DNA from: Nocardioides sp. ChNu-153
GTDB taxonomy: Bacteria; Actinomycetota; Actinomycetes; Propionibacteriales; Nocardioidaceae
Length of the DNA stretch: 64,000 nt
NCBI RefSeq assembly: GCF_030466625.1
Contig: NZ_JADEVT010000004.1
Span: 124,001-188,000 of the forward strand
Direction: 5' to 3'
The notes beneath the pieces were generated by a model. That model was not told where the DNA came from. It was given only the letters and a program-made list of their open reading frames with translations, and did not search any database. Position numbers and translations under genes: made by a program. This document shows, piece after piece, positions 23,190 through 37,019 of this stretch (positions within the stretch are counted from its first letter, which is position 1; the number at the start of each line of letters is the position of its first letter).

Positions 23190-24239
23190 TCAGCGGGCGC
23201 GCCGCAGCAGGGTGAGGAAGCCCAGCACGGTGCCGGCGCCGAGGGCGAAGGAGCGCGCCGCGACCTGGTTGGTGGTCAGCTCGACCTCGTCGTCCTTGTC
23301 GAGGTCCACCCGCAGGGCGGCCAGGCGCGCCTCCTCGAGCGCGGCCAGGTGCTCGCGCCGCAGCCGGGCCGAGGTGGACGTGTGGGCCCAGGAGGCGGCG
23401 TACATGACCACGCGGGAGAAGTAGTTGATCCAGACCACGAGGATCAGCGCGATGCCGAAGGCCTGGAAGGCGGGCTGGCCCTTGGTCGAGCTGAGGAGCA
23501 CGCCGGCGACCTGCTTGAGCACCTCGAAGCCCACGGCGCCCAGCAGGGCGCCCTTCCACAGGTCGAAGCGCGGGATGTCGGGCTTGGCGAGCAGCGTGAA
23601 GATCGCCGAGAACAGCAGCGAGCTGGCGCCGATGCCGATCACGACCGTGATGACGCGCAGCAGCCACGAGAGCTCGTCGCCGAGCCCGACGAGGTCGAGC
23701 ACCTGCGAGGAGAAGGCGTTGACGCCGCTGGAGATCGCGACGCTGGTGAGCAGGATGATGCCGATCGCCGGGAGGGTGAGCAGGTCCCGCAGCTTGCCCT
23801 TGAGGAAGTTGGGCTGCTCCTTGGCGGGCTCCTCGAAGACCACGACGAGCGACTCGCGCAGCCCCGACAGCCAGCCCAGCCCCGAGTAGAGGACACCGAG
23901 GAGGCCGATGACCCCGGCGGTGCCCGCCACCTCCTCGAAGTCGGCGATGGAGATCTGGCCCTCGTCCGAGCCGATCATGCCGGGGAAGATGCTCGAGATG
24001 GCGTCGACCAGGTCCTGCTGCGCGTCGGGGTAGATCCGCGCCAGGTAGCCGACGAGGAAGAACGCGAGCGCCAGCAGGGGGAAGAAGGACAGGAACCCGA
24101 AGAACGTGACCGCGCCGGCCTGGGTGTTGCCCTTCACCGCCCCGTAGTGCTGCTGCATCCGCACCACGTGGTCGAGCCACGGGTGGGCCGTGCGCTGCTC
24201 GGCGAACCAGACGACGACCCGCTCCTTCGGGCCGGCCAC
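23190..24239 (-). CDS. YihY/virulence factor BrkB family membrane protein
   Basis: A 349-residue integral membrane protein of the YihY (BrkB) family, once misnamed ribonuclease BN. The family start GAVTFFGFLSFFPLLALAFFLVGY is near residue 41, with six hydrophobic segments and the later DLWKGALLGAVGFEVLKQ and IALILVVWINYFSRVV blocks. The cytoplasmic C-terminus is charged. The role is unknown in the family; transport or envelope homeostasis has been proposed. The stop of the downstream small membrane protein is nearby, and the 2'-5' RNA ligase-like gene lies one base upstream of the ATG. Confidence 0.9.
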   Translation of the reverse strand: MAGPKERVVVWFAEQRTAHPWLDHVVRMQQHYGAVKGNTQAGAVTFFGFLSFFPLLALAFFLVGYLARIYPDAQQDLVDAISSIFPGMIGSDEGQISIADFEEVAGTAGVIGLLGVLYSGLGWLSGLRESLVVVFEEPAKEQPNFLKGKLRDLLTLPAIGIILLTSVAISSGVNAFSSQVLDLVGLGDELSWLLRVITVVIGIGASSLLFSAIFTLLAKPDIPRFDLWKGALLGAVGFEVLKQVAGVLLSSTKGQPAFQAFGIALILVVWINYFSRVVMYAASWAHTSTSARLRREHLAALEEARLAALRVDLDKDDEVELTTNQVAARSFALGAGTVLGFLTLLRRAR

Positions 24240-24240
24240 C

Positions 24241-24762
24241 TCAGCCCTCCCGCCGCTGCAGGGCGAAGTCGTCGGTGCGGCGCCAGCCGGTGCCCTCGTC
24301 GTGGACGTAGAGGTGGAACCGCGCCACCTCGAAGACGCACTCGAAGGCCGCCAGCTCCTGGAACGCCCGGTCGAGGCGGTCGTCGTCGAGGTGGTGGGCC
24401 ACCGTGACGTGCGGGTGGTAGGGGAAGCTGAGGTCCACCTCGAGCGGGCCCCGCCGCAGCGAGGCGGCCAGCTGCTCGGTCTCCGCGATGCCCTCCGCGA
24501 CCGTCACGAACACGACCGGCGAGACCGGCCGGAAGGTGCCCGTGCCCCGCAGGTGCACCCGGAACCCGTGGTGCTGCGTCGCCACGGCGGCGAGGTGGGC
24601 CGACACCGCGGCCAGCTCGTCCTCGGCGACCTCGGTCGGCGGGATGAGGGTGACGTGGGTCGGGATGAGGTCCGCGGTGGCGTCCCCCAGGGAGCGGCGG
24701 TAGTCCTGGAGCTGGGCTCCCCAGGGCTCCGGGATCGCGAGGGCTACTCCGATCGTGGGCAC
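24241..24762 (-). CDS. 2'-5' RNA ligase / cyclic phosphodiesterase-like protein
   Basis: A 173-residue two-histidine phosphoesterase. The two HxTx motifs are visible as HVTLI near residue 34 and HVTVA near 117, about the right spacing. The GTG at 24762 is chosen because upstream codons run back into trpS and read as low-complexity Ser/Arg. Family members act on 2'-5' RNA or cyclic phosphate ends; the physiological substrate here is unknown. It sits between trpS and the YihY gene in one leftward group. Confidence 0.85.
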   Translation of the reverse strand: MPTIGVALAIPEPWGAQLQDYRRSLGDATADLIPTHVTLIPPTEVAEDELAAVSAHLAAVATQHHGFRVHLRGTGTFRPVSPVVFVTVAEGIAETEQLAASLRRGPLEVDLSFPYHPHVTVAHHLDDDRLDRAFQELAAFECVFEVARFHLYVHDEGTGWRRTDDFALQRREG

Positions 24763-24772
24763 GGCGTCGACC

Positions 24773-25825
<1,053 letters not shown>

Positions 25826-25858
25826 TCAACCACCCGGGCGCGGGCGGCCCGCACCGGG

Positions 25859-27184
25859 TCAGGTGGCGGTCGTCGCCCGGCGCCGGGCCAGCAGGGACCA
25901 GCAGAAGATGAGCAGCCCGCCCGCCGCGAGACCGGCGCCGACGAGGCTCGGCGCGCGGTAGCCGTGGCCCGCGTCGATCACGAGGCCGCCGAGGAAGGCC
26001 CCCAGGCCGTTGGCGATGTTGAGCGCCGAGTGGTTGAGGGCCGCGCCGAGCATCTGCGCGTCGCCGGCCGACTGCATGAGGCGCACCTGCAGGTTGATCG
26101 CCAGCACGGAGCCGAGCAGGCCGACGACGAAGACGATCGCCACCATCGCGACCACGCTGCCCGCGAGCGGCACCACGAGGGCCAGCACGACGACGGAGGC
26201 GACGAAGGCCCCGACGACCGACCGTTCCACGTCCCAGTCCGCCAGGACGCCGGCCAACCAGGAGCCCAGCACCGAGCCCACGCCGAACGCCAGCAGGAAC
26301 GCCGGGACGGCGCTGTCCGCCAGCCCGGTCTCGTCGGTGACGAGCGGCGCGACGTAGCTGTACATCGCGAAGATGCCGCCGAAGCCCACCATGCCGGTGG
26401 CGACGGCGTACAGGACCGCGGGACGGCGCAGCGCGGACAGCTCCCGGCGCACCGTGGCGGTGCGGTCACCCGGGGTGTGGGGCACGGCGAGGAGGACGAG
26501 GACGGCGGTGACGATCGTCAGGGCGAGCACGAACCAGTAGGCGCTGCGCCACCCGACCTCCTGGCCGAGCCAGGTGCTGGCGGGCACCCCCGCCACCGTG
26601 CCGACCGACAGGCCGACCATCACGCCGCTGATCGCGCGGCCCTGCTGGTCGGGCCGCACCAGCGAGGCGGCGATGAGGGAGGCGACGCCGAAGTACGCGC
26701 CGTGGGGCAGGCCGGCGACGAACCGGGCGAGCAGCACCGGCAGGTAGCCGCTGGCCAGCGCGGTCAACGCGCTGCCCAGGCCCAGCGCCAGCACGAGGCC
26801 GACGGCCAGCTCGCGCCGCGGCAGGCGGGCGCCGAGGGCGACGATCAGGGGGGCGCCCACGACGACGCCCAGGGCGTACGACGTGATGATGTGCCCCGTC
26901 GTCGGGATCGACTCGTCGATGCCGCGCGCGATGTCGGGCAGCAGGCCCATCGTCACGAACTCGGTGGTGCCGATCGCGAAGCCGCCCATGGCCAGCGCCA
27001 CGATGGCGAGCGCGAGACGCCCACCGGACAGCGCGACGTCCGTCGCGGGGGCGGCCGCGGCGGGGCCGGCGGGCCCGGCGGGCCCGGCGGGGCCGGCGTC
27101 GACGACGGTGCCGTCGGCCGCGCCCTCGGGGTCGCGGGCGCGGTCGGACGGCGGCGGGGGGGAGGTCGAGGTCGTCATCGGCAC
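25859..27184 (-). CDS. MFS transporter, AraJ/Cmx-like
   Basis: A 441-residue twelve-span major facilitator of the drug/sugar efflux DHA1 type. Typical segments are MGGFAIGTTEFVTMGLLPDIA in the first span and RFVAGLPHGAYFGVASLIAA in the fourth, close to arabinose- and chloramphenicol-efflux relatives. The N-terminal 55 residues are an Asp/Pro/Ala/Gly tail with a short repeated GPA unit at about 27-40. ATGs at 27184 and 27178 are both possible starts. The substrate is unknown. It ends 36 bases upstream of trpS and lies downstream of the broken ABC exporter. Confidence 0.9.
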   Translation of the reverse strand: MPMTTSTSPPPPSDRARDPEGAADGTVVDAGPAGPAGPAGPAAAAPATDVALSGGRLALAIVALAMGGFAIGTTEFVTMGLLPDIARGIDESIPTTGHIITSYALGVVVGAPLIVALGARLPRRELAVGLVLALGLGSALTALASGYLPVLLARFVAGLPHGAYFGVASLIAASLVRPDQQGRAISGVMVGLSVGTVAGVPASTWLGQEVGWRSAYWFVLALTIVTAVLVLLAVPHTPGDRTATVRRELSALRRPAVLYAVATGMVGFGGIFAMYSYVAPLVTDETGLADSAVPAFLLAFGVGSVLGSWLAGVLADWDVERSVVGAFVASVVVLALVVPLAGSVVAMVAIVFVVGLLGSVLAINLQVRLMQSAGDAQMLGAALNHSALNIANGLGAFLGGLVIDAGHGYRAPSLVGAGLAAGGLLIFCWSLLARRRATTAT

Positions 27185-27275
27185 TCATGCTGCAACTCGA
27201 CGGGCGGTCGCGGCGATTCCTCGCCGCCCCGGTGACCTGCACCACCGGTCGGCGCCCGGGCACCCGTGCCGTGCC

Positions 27276-30200
27276 TCATCCCGCGAGGTGGCCCCACCGG
27301 GCGGACAGCTCCGCCCACGGCCCGTCCGCGACCACCGCCCCGTCGACGAGCACGACGACCCGGTGCGCCTGCACGAGCGCCGCGCGCTTCGAGGTGGCGC
27401 CGAGCACCGTGGTGCCCTGCGCACGCAGCCCCCGCCACAGCTCGACCTCCGTGCGGGCGTCGAGCGCGCTCGACACGTCGTCGGCGACGAGCAGCTCGGG
27501 CTCGCAGGCCAGCGCGCGGGCCAGGGCCAGGCGCTGCACCTGCCCCCCGGACAGGCGTACGCCGCGGTGCCCGACCAGCGCGTCCGGTCCGCCCGCCGCC
27601 TCGACGTCGGCCCCCAGGCGCGCCGCCGTCACCGCCGGGCCGACGGCCCGGTCGTGGTCGAGCCGCACGTTGTCGTCGAACGTGCCCGACAGCACGCGCG
27701 GCACCTGGGCGACGTGGGCCACCTGCGCGGGGCGCAGGAAGTGCTCCGGGTCGGTGACCGGGCGGCCGTTCCACCGCAGCGTGCCCGTGTGGTCGACGAG
27801 GCCCGCCACGGCTCCCAGCAGGCTCGACTTCCCGGACCCCACCTGGCCCAGCAGCAGCACCAGCTCACCGGCCCGCACCGTGAGGTCGACGTCGACGACG
27901 CCGCGCGTGCCGTCGTCGTGGACGGCCGCGAGCCCCTGCAGCTCGAGGGTGCGCAGCGGCTCGCGGACCACGGGCGGCGGCGGGGGCGCCGTACCCCGCA
28001 CGAGGTCGACGCCCGGCGGGAGCCGCACGAGGTCCACCCCGCCGGCGAACCGGCTCGTGGCACGCTGCCACGCCCGGGTGCCGGGGGCCTCGGTGATCAC
28101 CCACCCGGCGACCAGGCCGAAGTAGTCGAAGCCGGTGACGGCCGCGGACACCAGCAGCGCCGTCGCCAGGTCCCAGCCCCCGGCGAGGTGGATGCCCCAG
28201 GCGGCCACGACCCCGCCCTGCACCACGACGAGGGGCACGCCGTCTAGCGCGGCCTGCACCCGGTGCTCGCGCACGGCGGCGTCCACCCGCCCCCCGTCGA
28301 CCGCGCGCAGGTGGCGCTGCACGGCCGGCGTGGCGGCGGCGAGCTTGACCGTGCGTGCGGCGTCGAGCGCCGAGACGAGCGAGCGCCCGAAGCCCGCGCG
28401 GGCGGTGGCCGCAGCCGCCGCCGACCGCCCGGCCAGCGGGCGCCCGAGCGAGGACGCGAGCGACGAGGCCACCATGACGGCCAGGAGCACGGCGCCCGCC
28501 AGCAGGCTCCCGCCGAGCACGGTGGTGACGACCACGATGACGAGGGCGTTGACGAGGTCGACCCAGCGGTCGGCGTACCGGGCGTAGCGGTCGGCGTCGA
28601 GGGCGCGGCCCGCCACCTCCCCGGGCGGCGTGCGCGGCAGGCGCTCCTGGGCGGTCTGCCCGAGGAGCACCGTCGTGCGGACCCGCAGCAGCACCTCGAT
28701 CCACCAGCGGGGGTAGCGGCGCACGGCGTCGGTGAGCAGCAGCGGGCCGGCGAGCAGGCTGACGACCAGCAGGGCCACCAGCAGCCACGGGACCCCGCCG
28801 CCGTCCCCGGCCACGTCCTGCACGACCCGGCCCCACAGGAACGCGCTGACCGCGCCGAACGCCCCCGTCAGCGCGGACAGCAGGAAGAGGACCGCCGCGA
28901 ACAGGCCCCAGGCCGGCCGCACCGCGATCGCCGACAGGATGCCGCGCGCCAGGCTCGGCCCCTCGCCGGGCTCGGGCCGTCCCAGCGGCTCCCCCTGCCG
29001 TCGTACGCCGCCCACCGGGGCGGGTGCGACGTCCGGCGTGGCCACCCCGACCGCCCCCTCGGCCGCCCCCTCCTGGGGCACCGTCTCCTGCTCCGTCTCC
29101 TGCACCGTCTCCTGCGCCGCCTCGAGCAGGTCGTGGAAGGGCCCGGGCTGCCGGGCGAGCGTGCGCCGCTCCCCCTGCTGCACGACACGGCCACGCTCGA
29201 GCACGGCGACGAGGTCGGCCCGCGCGATGGTGGAGAGCCGGTGGGCCACCAGCAGGCCGGTGCGGCCCGCGAGCAGCCGGTCGGCGGCGCGCACGACGGT
29301 CTCCTCGGTCACCGGGTCCATCCGCGCCGTCGCCTCGTCGAGCACGACGACGCGCACGTCACGCACGAGCAGCCGCGCGAAGGCGACGAGCTGCTCCTCG
29401 CCCGCCGACAGGCTCGTGCCACCGGGGCCCAGGGGCGTGTCGAGGCCCGCGGGCAGCCCGGCCACCCAGGCGCCGAGACCGAGCTCGTCCACCGCCGCCT
29501 CAAGCTGCCGGCGCGGGACGTCGGCGAACAGCGCGATGTTCTCGGCCAGCGTGCCGGCCAGGATCTCGGTGCGCTGCGTGACGACGCCGACCCGGCGGCG
29601 CAAGTCCTCCAGGTCGAGGTCGCGCACGTCCGCGCCGCCGAGCAGCACGCTGCCCCGCGGCGGCTCGTGGGCCCGCGAGACCAGGGCCGCGAGGGTGGAC
29701 TTGCCGGAGCCGGAGCGGCCCACCAGCGCGCACGTGCGCCCCGTCGGCACGCGCAGGGAGACGTCGGCGAGGGCGAAGGTGCCCTCCTCGTAGGCGAACG
29801 TCAGGTGGCGCAGCTCGAGGTCCGCCTCGGCGGGCACCGGGGCGCCGCCCTCCGGCTCCCGCTCCGCACCCAGCAGCTGTCGCAGCCGCACGAGCGCACC
29901 GAGGCCGGCCTGCAGGTCGGGGATGTGGCGCGCCATCTGGTCGACCTGGCCGACGAAGGTGGTCGTGACGAGGAAGAGCGTGACGACCCGACCGACCGAG
30001 AGGGAGTCGTCGACGACGAGCGCGACGCCGGTGATCGCCGTGCCGGCCAGCAGGGCGTGCAGCAGCACCCCGTGCGCAGCGCGATCGCGGCCTGGCTGGC
30101 CACCACCGCGGCCATCGTGCGGTGCACCCGCGCGGCCAGCTCGCTCGTGCGGCGCAGCACGTGGGCCTGGCCCAGCGAGGTGCGCAGGTCGTCGCGGGCG

Positions 30201-30934
30201 GCGACGCCCTCCTCGAAGGCGGCGGCGTGGTCGGTCCAGGCGACCTCCTCCTCGACCTTCCGGCGCGTCAGGTCGGCCAGCAGCGGCCGGACGGAGAGCA
30301 CCGCGAGCGTGCCGACGAGCGGGAACAGGAACCAGGCCGGCCACCACGTCAGCCCGGCGACGACCCACATGGGCAGCGCGGCGAAGACGGTCCGCAGCGC
30401 CTCCCAGACCTGGCGGCGCACCAGCGTGCCGACGTCGTGGGTGTCGTCGTCCACCCGGTCGAGCACCTCGCCCACCGCCTGCTCCGACAACGTCGCGAGC
30501 GGTTGGTGGAGCGCGGCGTCGAGGAGGTCGTCGCGCAGTCGGCCCTCGGCGCGGTCCGCCACACCGGCCCACAGCACGCGACCCACGGAGTCCAGCGCCG
30601 CGCCGCCCACCAGGCAGGCGGCCAGCAGCGCCAGCAGCACGCCGCTCGGACCCGCCGCGAGGCGTCCGGCGACCACCGTGCCCAACGTCTCCCCCACCGC
30701 GCCGAGGAACGAGAGCGCGAGGGCGACCACCGTGGCGGGCGCCCGCAGCCGGCGCGCGTCGACCGTGCGGGACACGGGCGCCCGGCTCCCGCCCCGCGAG
30801 CGCGACCGACCGGACGCGGGGCCCGGGGACCGGTCGGGCGCGGGACCACCGGGGTCGCCGGGGTGGCCGGGACCGCCGGCGGGGCGACCCGGGTGGGTCG
30901 CGGGAGGGGAGGTGGAGGTGTCGGCGCCGCTCAT
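27276..30934 (-). pseudogene. Fused double ABC exporter, disrupted by a frameshift
   Basis: The ancestral product would be about 1219 residues with two exporter halves in one chain (membrane domain, ATPase, membrane domain, ATPase). The frame from the ATG at 30934 gives the first membrane domain up to about VVASQAAIALR and then goes out of frame, stopping at 29801. The homologous continuation (HGVLLHALLAG onward) is in the next frame, so one base is missing near 30074-30077. ATPase 1 has GRSGSGKST and a variant LSAGEEQ signature. ATPase 2 has GQVGSGKSS, LSGGQVQR and ADD in Walker B, where the catalytic Glu is expected. A sequencing error cannot be excluded. Confidence 0.8.
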
Positions 30935-31005
30935 GTCGGGTCGACCGTAGGCGGGAGCACCGACGCTCCGCCTCCCCTTTTCGACCCGCCGGCCCACCCA
31001 GCGGC

Positions 31006-31422
31006 TCAGCAGACGGTGGTGAGCTCCTGGACCGCCGTGTCGAGCTGCGCCTCGGCCTCGGCGACCGCCTGCTGGTCGACGGTCCCGTCAGCGGCCGCGC
31101 GGGCCTGGGTGACGAGGGCGTCGAGGGCGGTGCGCGCGTCCTCCACGTGGCCGCGCAGCTCGCCCGAGAGGCCCTGCTCGGCGGTGGCGAGACCGTCGCG
31201 CAGGGCGGTCAGCTCGCGCTCGGCGCCGGCGGGGTCGACGCCCAGCTGGTCGGCGGCCGCGTGCGCCTGACCGGTGACGCCGTCGACGGCGTCCTGCGCG
31301 AGGCTGCAGCCGGCGTCGGAGGCGGCGTCGCGGACGGCCGTCTCGACCTCGGAGCACCCGGCGAGGGCGACGAGGCCCAGGGCCAGGGCGGGCAGGAACG
31401 GGGCGGTACGACGCAGGCTCAC
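31006..31422 (-). CDS. Putative small helical lipoprotein
   Basis: A 138-residue protein with a GTG start at 31422 and a short signal (RRTAPFLPALALGLVALAGC) whose lipobox Cys is near residue 21. The mature part is Ala/Glu/Asp-rich and likely helical, with no domain I recognise. Two more Cys occur, one about nine residues after the lipid-bearing Cys and one at the C-terminus, which could form a disulfide. It is separated from icd by a hairpin. The function is unknown. Confidence 0.7.
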   Translation of the reverse strand: MSLRRTAPFLPALALGLVALAGCSEVETAVRDAASDAGCSLAQDAVDGVTGQAHAAADQLGVDPAGAERELTALRDGLATAEQGLSGELRGHVEDARTALDALVTQARAAADGTVDQQAVAEAEAQLDTAVQELTTVC

Positions 31423-31458
31423 CCGGCCATCATCCCCGACCGCTCCAGCCCGGACGCA

Positions 31459-31498
31459 CCACCGGGTGCGGCCCGCGGCTGCGGACCGCACCCGGTGG
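31459..31498 (-). terminator. Hairpin downstream of icd
   Basis: Exact 13-bp arms, 31459-31471 and 31486-31498, with a 14-base loop, located about 40 bases after the icd stop on the leftward strand and before the lipoprotein gene. There is no U-tract, so it is a probable U-less terminator. Confidence 0.6.
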
Positions 31499-31538
31499 AG
31501 TGCGTCGTACGGCGCCCCGGAGGGCTGCCGGGGACGGG

Positions 31539-33808
<2,270 letters not shown>

Positions 33809-33867
33809 CCTGACGCGCACTGGCACCTGACGCCCGGTGGCCAGCGTCGCAGGTCGCCCCCGAGGTG

Positions 33868-34602
33868 TCACGGCCCCCGCAGCGTCCAGGTCGCTCCGGG
33901 CTCGTCGAAGCGGGCCAGGCCGACGCCGCGGGCCAGGAGCTCCTCGCCGCGGCGGGCGGCGCGGGGCCGGCCCTCGTCCCGCGTCGGGCCACCGGTCGTG
34001 ACCTCGAGCAGCAGCACCTCGAGGTCCTGGCCGGCGACCGGGGCGACCTCCCCCACCTCCCGCACGCGCACCCGCTCCGCGGCCAGGCCCGGCACGGCCA
34101 GGCGCACGTAACCGTCCCCCACCCGCGGCACGCCGGTGACGACCAGGCCCGCCTCGGCCCCGTCGACGCCGGCCTCCCAGCGCGACCCGTCGGCGAGGGT
34201 GCCACCGACCAGCCAGACGTTGCGCCGACGGTCCTGCGCGAACCACGACGTGCGCTCCGACGGCAGCGCCCGCGTGCCCCACGTGGCGGCGACCGCCTCG
34301 GTGCGCACGCCGGTCGCGGGCACGCCGCCGACCCGCTCCGGGGCGCCGCCGACCGTGCGCCGGAGCCGCCGGCCCGTCGCGTCGCCGTACACCCGGGTCG
34401 TGCCGCCCACCAGCGGCCACCACGGGTTGTCGACGTCGGCCACGAAGTCGGCCGGGTCGGGCGTCGGCGTGGGCACCGTCAGCTCGTCGACCCCGGACGG
34501 CGGGGCCGTCGCCGGACCAGTCCCGCAGGCGCCCAGCAGCACGGCCGGGGGCGTCGCGACCGCGGCGGTCAGGAGGCGCCGCCGCGACACGGGAGGGGTC
34601 AT
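33868..34602 (-). CDS. Putative Tat-type lipoprotein
   Basis: A 244-residue exported protein. The N-terminus SRRRLLTAAVATPPAVLLGAC combines a twin-arginine-like motif with a lipobox. The mature protein starts with a Thr/Pro-rich linker, then a beta-rich domain beginning VDNPWWPLVGGTTRVYG. The FVADVDNPWWPLVGGT motif recurs in actinobacterial secreted hypotheticals, but I cannot name a function. The ATG at 34602 is chosen for the signal; ATG 34614 is possible. It diverges from mdh. Confidence 0.75.
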   Translation of the reverse strand: MTPPVSRRRLLTAAVATPPAVLLGACGTGPATAPPSGVDELTVPTPTPDPADFVADVDNPWWPLVGGTTRVYGDATGRRLRRTVGGAPERVGGVPATGVRTEAVAATWGTRALPSERTSWFAQDRRRNVWLVGGTLADGSRWEAGVDGAEAGLVVTGVPRVGDGYVRLAVPGLAAERVRVREVGEVAPVAGQDLEVLLLEVTTGGPTRDEGRPRAARRGEELLARGVGLARFDEPGATWTLRGP

Positions 34603-34738
34603 GGGGGCCAGCATGCCAGCGCCCCCGGACGTGTGACGCAGGTCTCGCCGTCCTCCCGGGACGCTGCTAGCGTCGCGACCGGGCGCGCCCGTGCCGCCCG
34701 TCCCGCCCGTCCCGCCGCCTCGCACCCCAGGAGTCCAC

Positions 34739-35725
34739 GTGAGCACGTCCCCCCTCAAGGTCGCCGTCACCGGGGCCGCCGGCCAGATCGGCTACAGCCT
34801 GCTGTTCCGGCTCGCCAGCGGGGCGCTGACGGGCGACCGGCCGGTCGAGCTGCGCCTGCTGGAGATCACGCCCGCGCTGGGGGCGCTCGAGGGCGTCGTG
34901 ATGGAGCTCGACGACTGCGCGTTCCCGGGCCTGGCCGGCGTCGAGATCGGCGACGACCCCCGGAAGGTCTTCGACGGGGTCGACCTCGCGCTGCTGGTCG
35001 GCGCGCGCCCGCGCACCAAGGGGATGGAGCGCGGCGACCTGCTCTCGGCCAACGGCGCGATCTTCACCGAGCAGGGCAAGGCCCTCAACGAGGTGGCCGC
35101 CGACGGCGTGCGCATCGGCGTGACCGGCAACCCCGCGAACACGAACGCGCTCATCGCCCAGCGCAACGCCCCCGACATCCCCGCCGAGCGCTTCACTGCG
35201 CTGACGCGCCTCGACCACAACCGCGCGCTCGCCCAGCTGGCGCGGCGCACGGGGTCGCCCGTCTCCGAGATCCGCCGCATGACGATCTGGGGCAACCACT
35301 CCGCCACGCAGTACCCCGACCTGTTCCACGCCGAGATCGGCGGGCGCAACGCGGCCGAGGTCGTCGACGACCAGGCCTGGATCGCGGACACGTTCATCCC
35401 GACGGTGGCCAAGCGCGGCGCCGCGATCATCGAGGCGCGCGGCTCGTCGTCGGCGGCCTCGGCCGCCTCCGCCACCATCGACGCCGCCCGCGACTGGCTG
35501 TCCGGCTCCGCCGCCGACGACTGGGTGTCGATGGCGGTCGTCTCCGACGGCTCGTACGGCGTGCCCGAGGGCCTCGTGTCGTCGTTCCCCGTGACGACGC
35601 GCGACGGCGACTGGGAGATCGTCCAGGGCCTCGAGATCGACGACTTCTCGCGTGCGCGCATCGACGCCTCGGTCGCCGAGCTCGAGGAGGAGCGCCAGGC
35701 GGTCACCGAGCTCGGGCTGGTCTGA
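34739..35725 (+). CDS. mdh: Malate dehydrogenase
   Basis: Interconverts malate and oxaloacetate with NAD. The 328-residue protein has the Rossmann motif [19 protein letters not shown], the [16 protein letters not shown] substrate loop, [10 protein letters not shown], and the catalytic region [14 protein letters not shown] containing the active-site His. The GTG at 34739 has AGGAG five bases before it. Convergent with the DUF3017 gene after 57 bases. A single gene with its own promoter region of about 130 bases. Confidence 0.96.
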   Translation: MSTSPLKVAVTGAAGQIGYSLLFRLASGALTGDRPVELRLLEITPALGALEGVVMELDDCAFPGLAGVEIGDDPRKVFDGVDLALLVGARPRTKGMERGDLLSANGAIFTEQGKALNEVAADGVRIGVTGNPANTNALIAQRNAPDIPAERFTALTRLDHNRALAQLARRTGSPVSEIRRMTIWGNHSATQYPDLFHAEIGGRNAAEVVDDQAWIADTFIPTVAKRGAAIIEARGSSSAASAASATIDAARDWLSGSAADDWVSMAVVSDGSYGVPEGLVSSFPVTTRDGDWEIVQGLEIDDFSRARIDASVAELEEERQAVTELGLV

Positions 35726-35782
35726 GCCTCCTGGCCCCCACCGGGCCCACGGCCTGCCGCCGCCCCCGGAGCGGCCGGGCGC

Positions 35783-36115
35783 TCAGGCGCCCGGCTGCTC
35801 CGGGATGTCCTCGGCCAACAGGAGCAGCGCCGCACCCACGGCCAGCAGCAGGCTGGCGTCGGTGAACCGGTTGCGCACGCCGAGCATGCCGGCCTGACCC
35901 GCCGGCAGCACGAGCCGGGCCGCGCCCCCGCCCAGCAGGGCGGCGGCGATCCACCGGACGCCCGCGCGCCAGTCCCCCGTGACGACGACCCACAGGCCGA
36001 TGCCGCACAGGAGCATCACGGCGAGGTAGGCGTACCCCCCGAGGTGCGCCGGCAGGAACCGGCGGCGCGCGCGGTCCGGCGTACCGTCGTCGGCGCGGGA
36101 GCCCGGCAGGACCAC
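35783..36115 (-). CDS. DUF3017 domain membrane protein
   Basis: A 110-residue protein with three hydrophobic segments (about residues 30-45, 51-67 and 85-102) and the GVRNRFTDASLL loop between the last two. This is the small DUF3017 protein regularly encoded just after folD in Actinobacteria. The GTG at 36115 lies five bases past the folD stop, so the two are cotranscribed. The function is unknown. Confidence 0.8.
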   Translation of the reverse strand: MVLPGSRADDGTPDRARRRFLPAHLGGYAYLAVMLLCGIGLWVVVTGDWRAGVRWIAAALLGGGAARLVLPAGQAGMLGVRNRFTDASLLLAVGAALLLLAEDIPEQPGA

Positions 36116-36120
36116 GAGCC

Positions 36121-36969
36121 TCAGACCCGGCTCTCGGCCAGCGACACCACGTTCGCCAGCAGCATCGCGCGCGTCATCGGGCCCACGCCGCCCGGGTTGG
36201 GCGAGACCCAGCCCGCCACCTCCCACACGTCGTCGGCCACGTCGCCGGCGATCTTGCCGTCGACGCGGGAGACGCCGACGTCGAGCACGGCGGCGCCGGG
36301 CTTGACCATGTCGGCCGTGATGATCCCGGGCACGCCGGCCGCGGCGACCACGACGTCGGCCTGCCGCACGTGCGCCGCCAGGTCGCGGGTGCCGGTGTGG
36401 CACAGCGTCACCGTCGCGTTCTCGCTGCGGCGGGTGAGCAGCAGCCCGAGCGGGCGGCCCACGGTCACGCCGCGACCCACGACGACGACCTCGGCGCCGG
36501 CGATCTCCACGCCGTGGCGGCGCAGCAGCTCGACGATGCCGTAGGGCGTGCAGGGCAGCGGCGCGTCCTCGCCCAGCACGAGCCAGCCGAGGTTGGTCGG
36601 GTGCAGGCCGTCGGCGTCCTTGGCCGGGTCGACGAGCCCGAGCACGCGGTTCTCGTCGATGCCCTTCGGCAGGGGGAGCTGCACGATGTAGCCGGTGCAC
36701 GCCGGGTCCTCGTTGAGGCCGCGGACGGCGTCCTCGATCTCGGCCTGCGTGGCGGTGGCGGGCAGGTCGACGCGGATGGACGCGATGCCCACCTCGGCGC
36801 AGTCCTTGTGCTTGCCGTTGACGTACCAGCGGCTGCCGGGGTCGTCGCCGACCAGCACGGTGCCCAGGCCGGGCACCACGCCCTTCTCCGCCAGGGCGGC
36901 GACGCGCGACGCCACCTCGCCCTTGATGGCCCTCGCGGTGGCGCTGCCGTCGAGCTTCTGCGCGGTCAT
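36121..36969 (-). CDS. folD: Methylenetetrahydrofolate dehydrogenase / cyclohydrolase
   Basis: Interconverts 5,10-methylene-, methenyl- and 10-formyl-tetrahydrofolate, supplying the 10-formyl donor used by PurN and PurH encoded just upstream. The 282-residue protein has the catalytic Lys in YVNGKHKDC near residue 52, QLPLPKG, the NADP-binding [14 protein letters not shown] and the C-terminal [10 protein letters not shown]. It follows purH after about 50 bases, in which GTCGTCGGGTCTC is repeated twice. Confidence 0.96.
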   Translation of the reverse strand: MTAQKLDGSATARAIKGEVASRVAALAEKGVVPGLGTVLVGDDPGSRWYVNGKHKDCAEVGIASIRVDLPATATQAEIEDAVRGLNEDPACTGYIVQLPLPKGIDENRVLGLVDPAKDADGLHPTNLGWLVLGEDAPLPCTPYGIVELLRRHGVEIAGAEVVVVGRGVTVGRPLGLLLTRRSENATVTLCHTGTRDLAAHVRQADVVVAAAGVPGIITADMVKPGAAVLDVGVSRVDGKIAGDVADDVWEVAGWVSPNPGGVGPMTRAMLLANVVSLAESRV

Positions 36970-37019
36970 GTCGTCCTCGTCCTCGTCGTCGGGTCTCGTC
37001 GTCGGGTCTCGTCGGCCGC

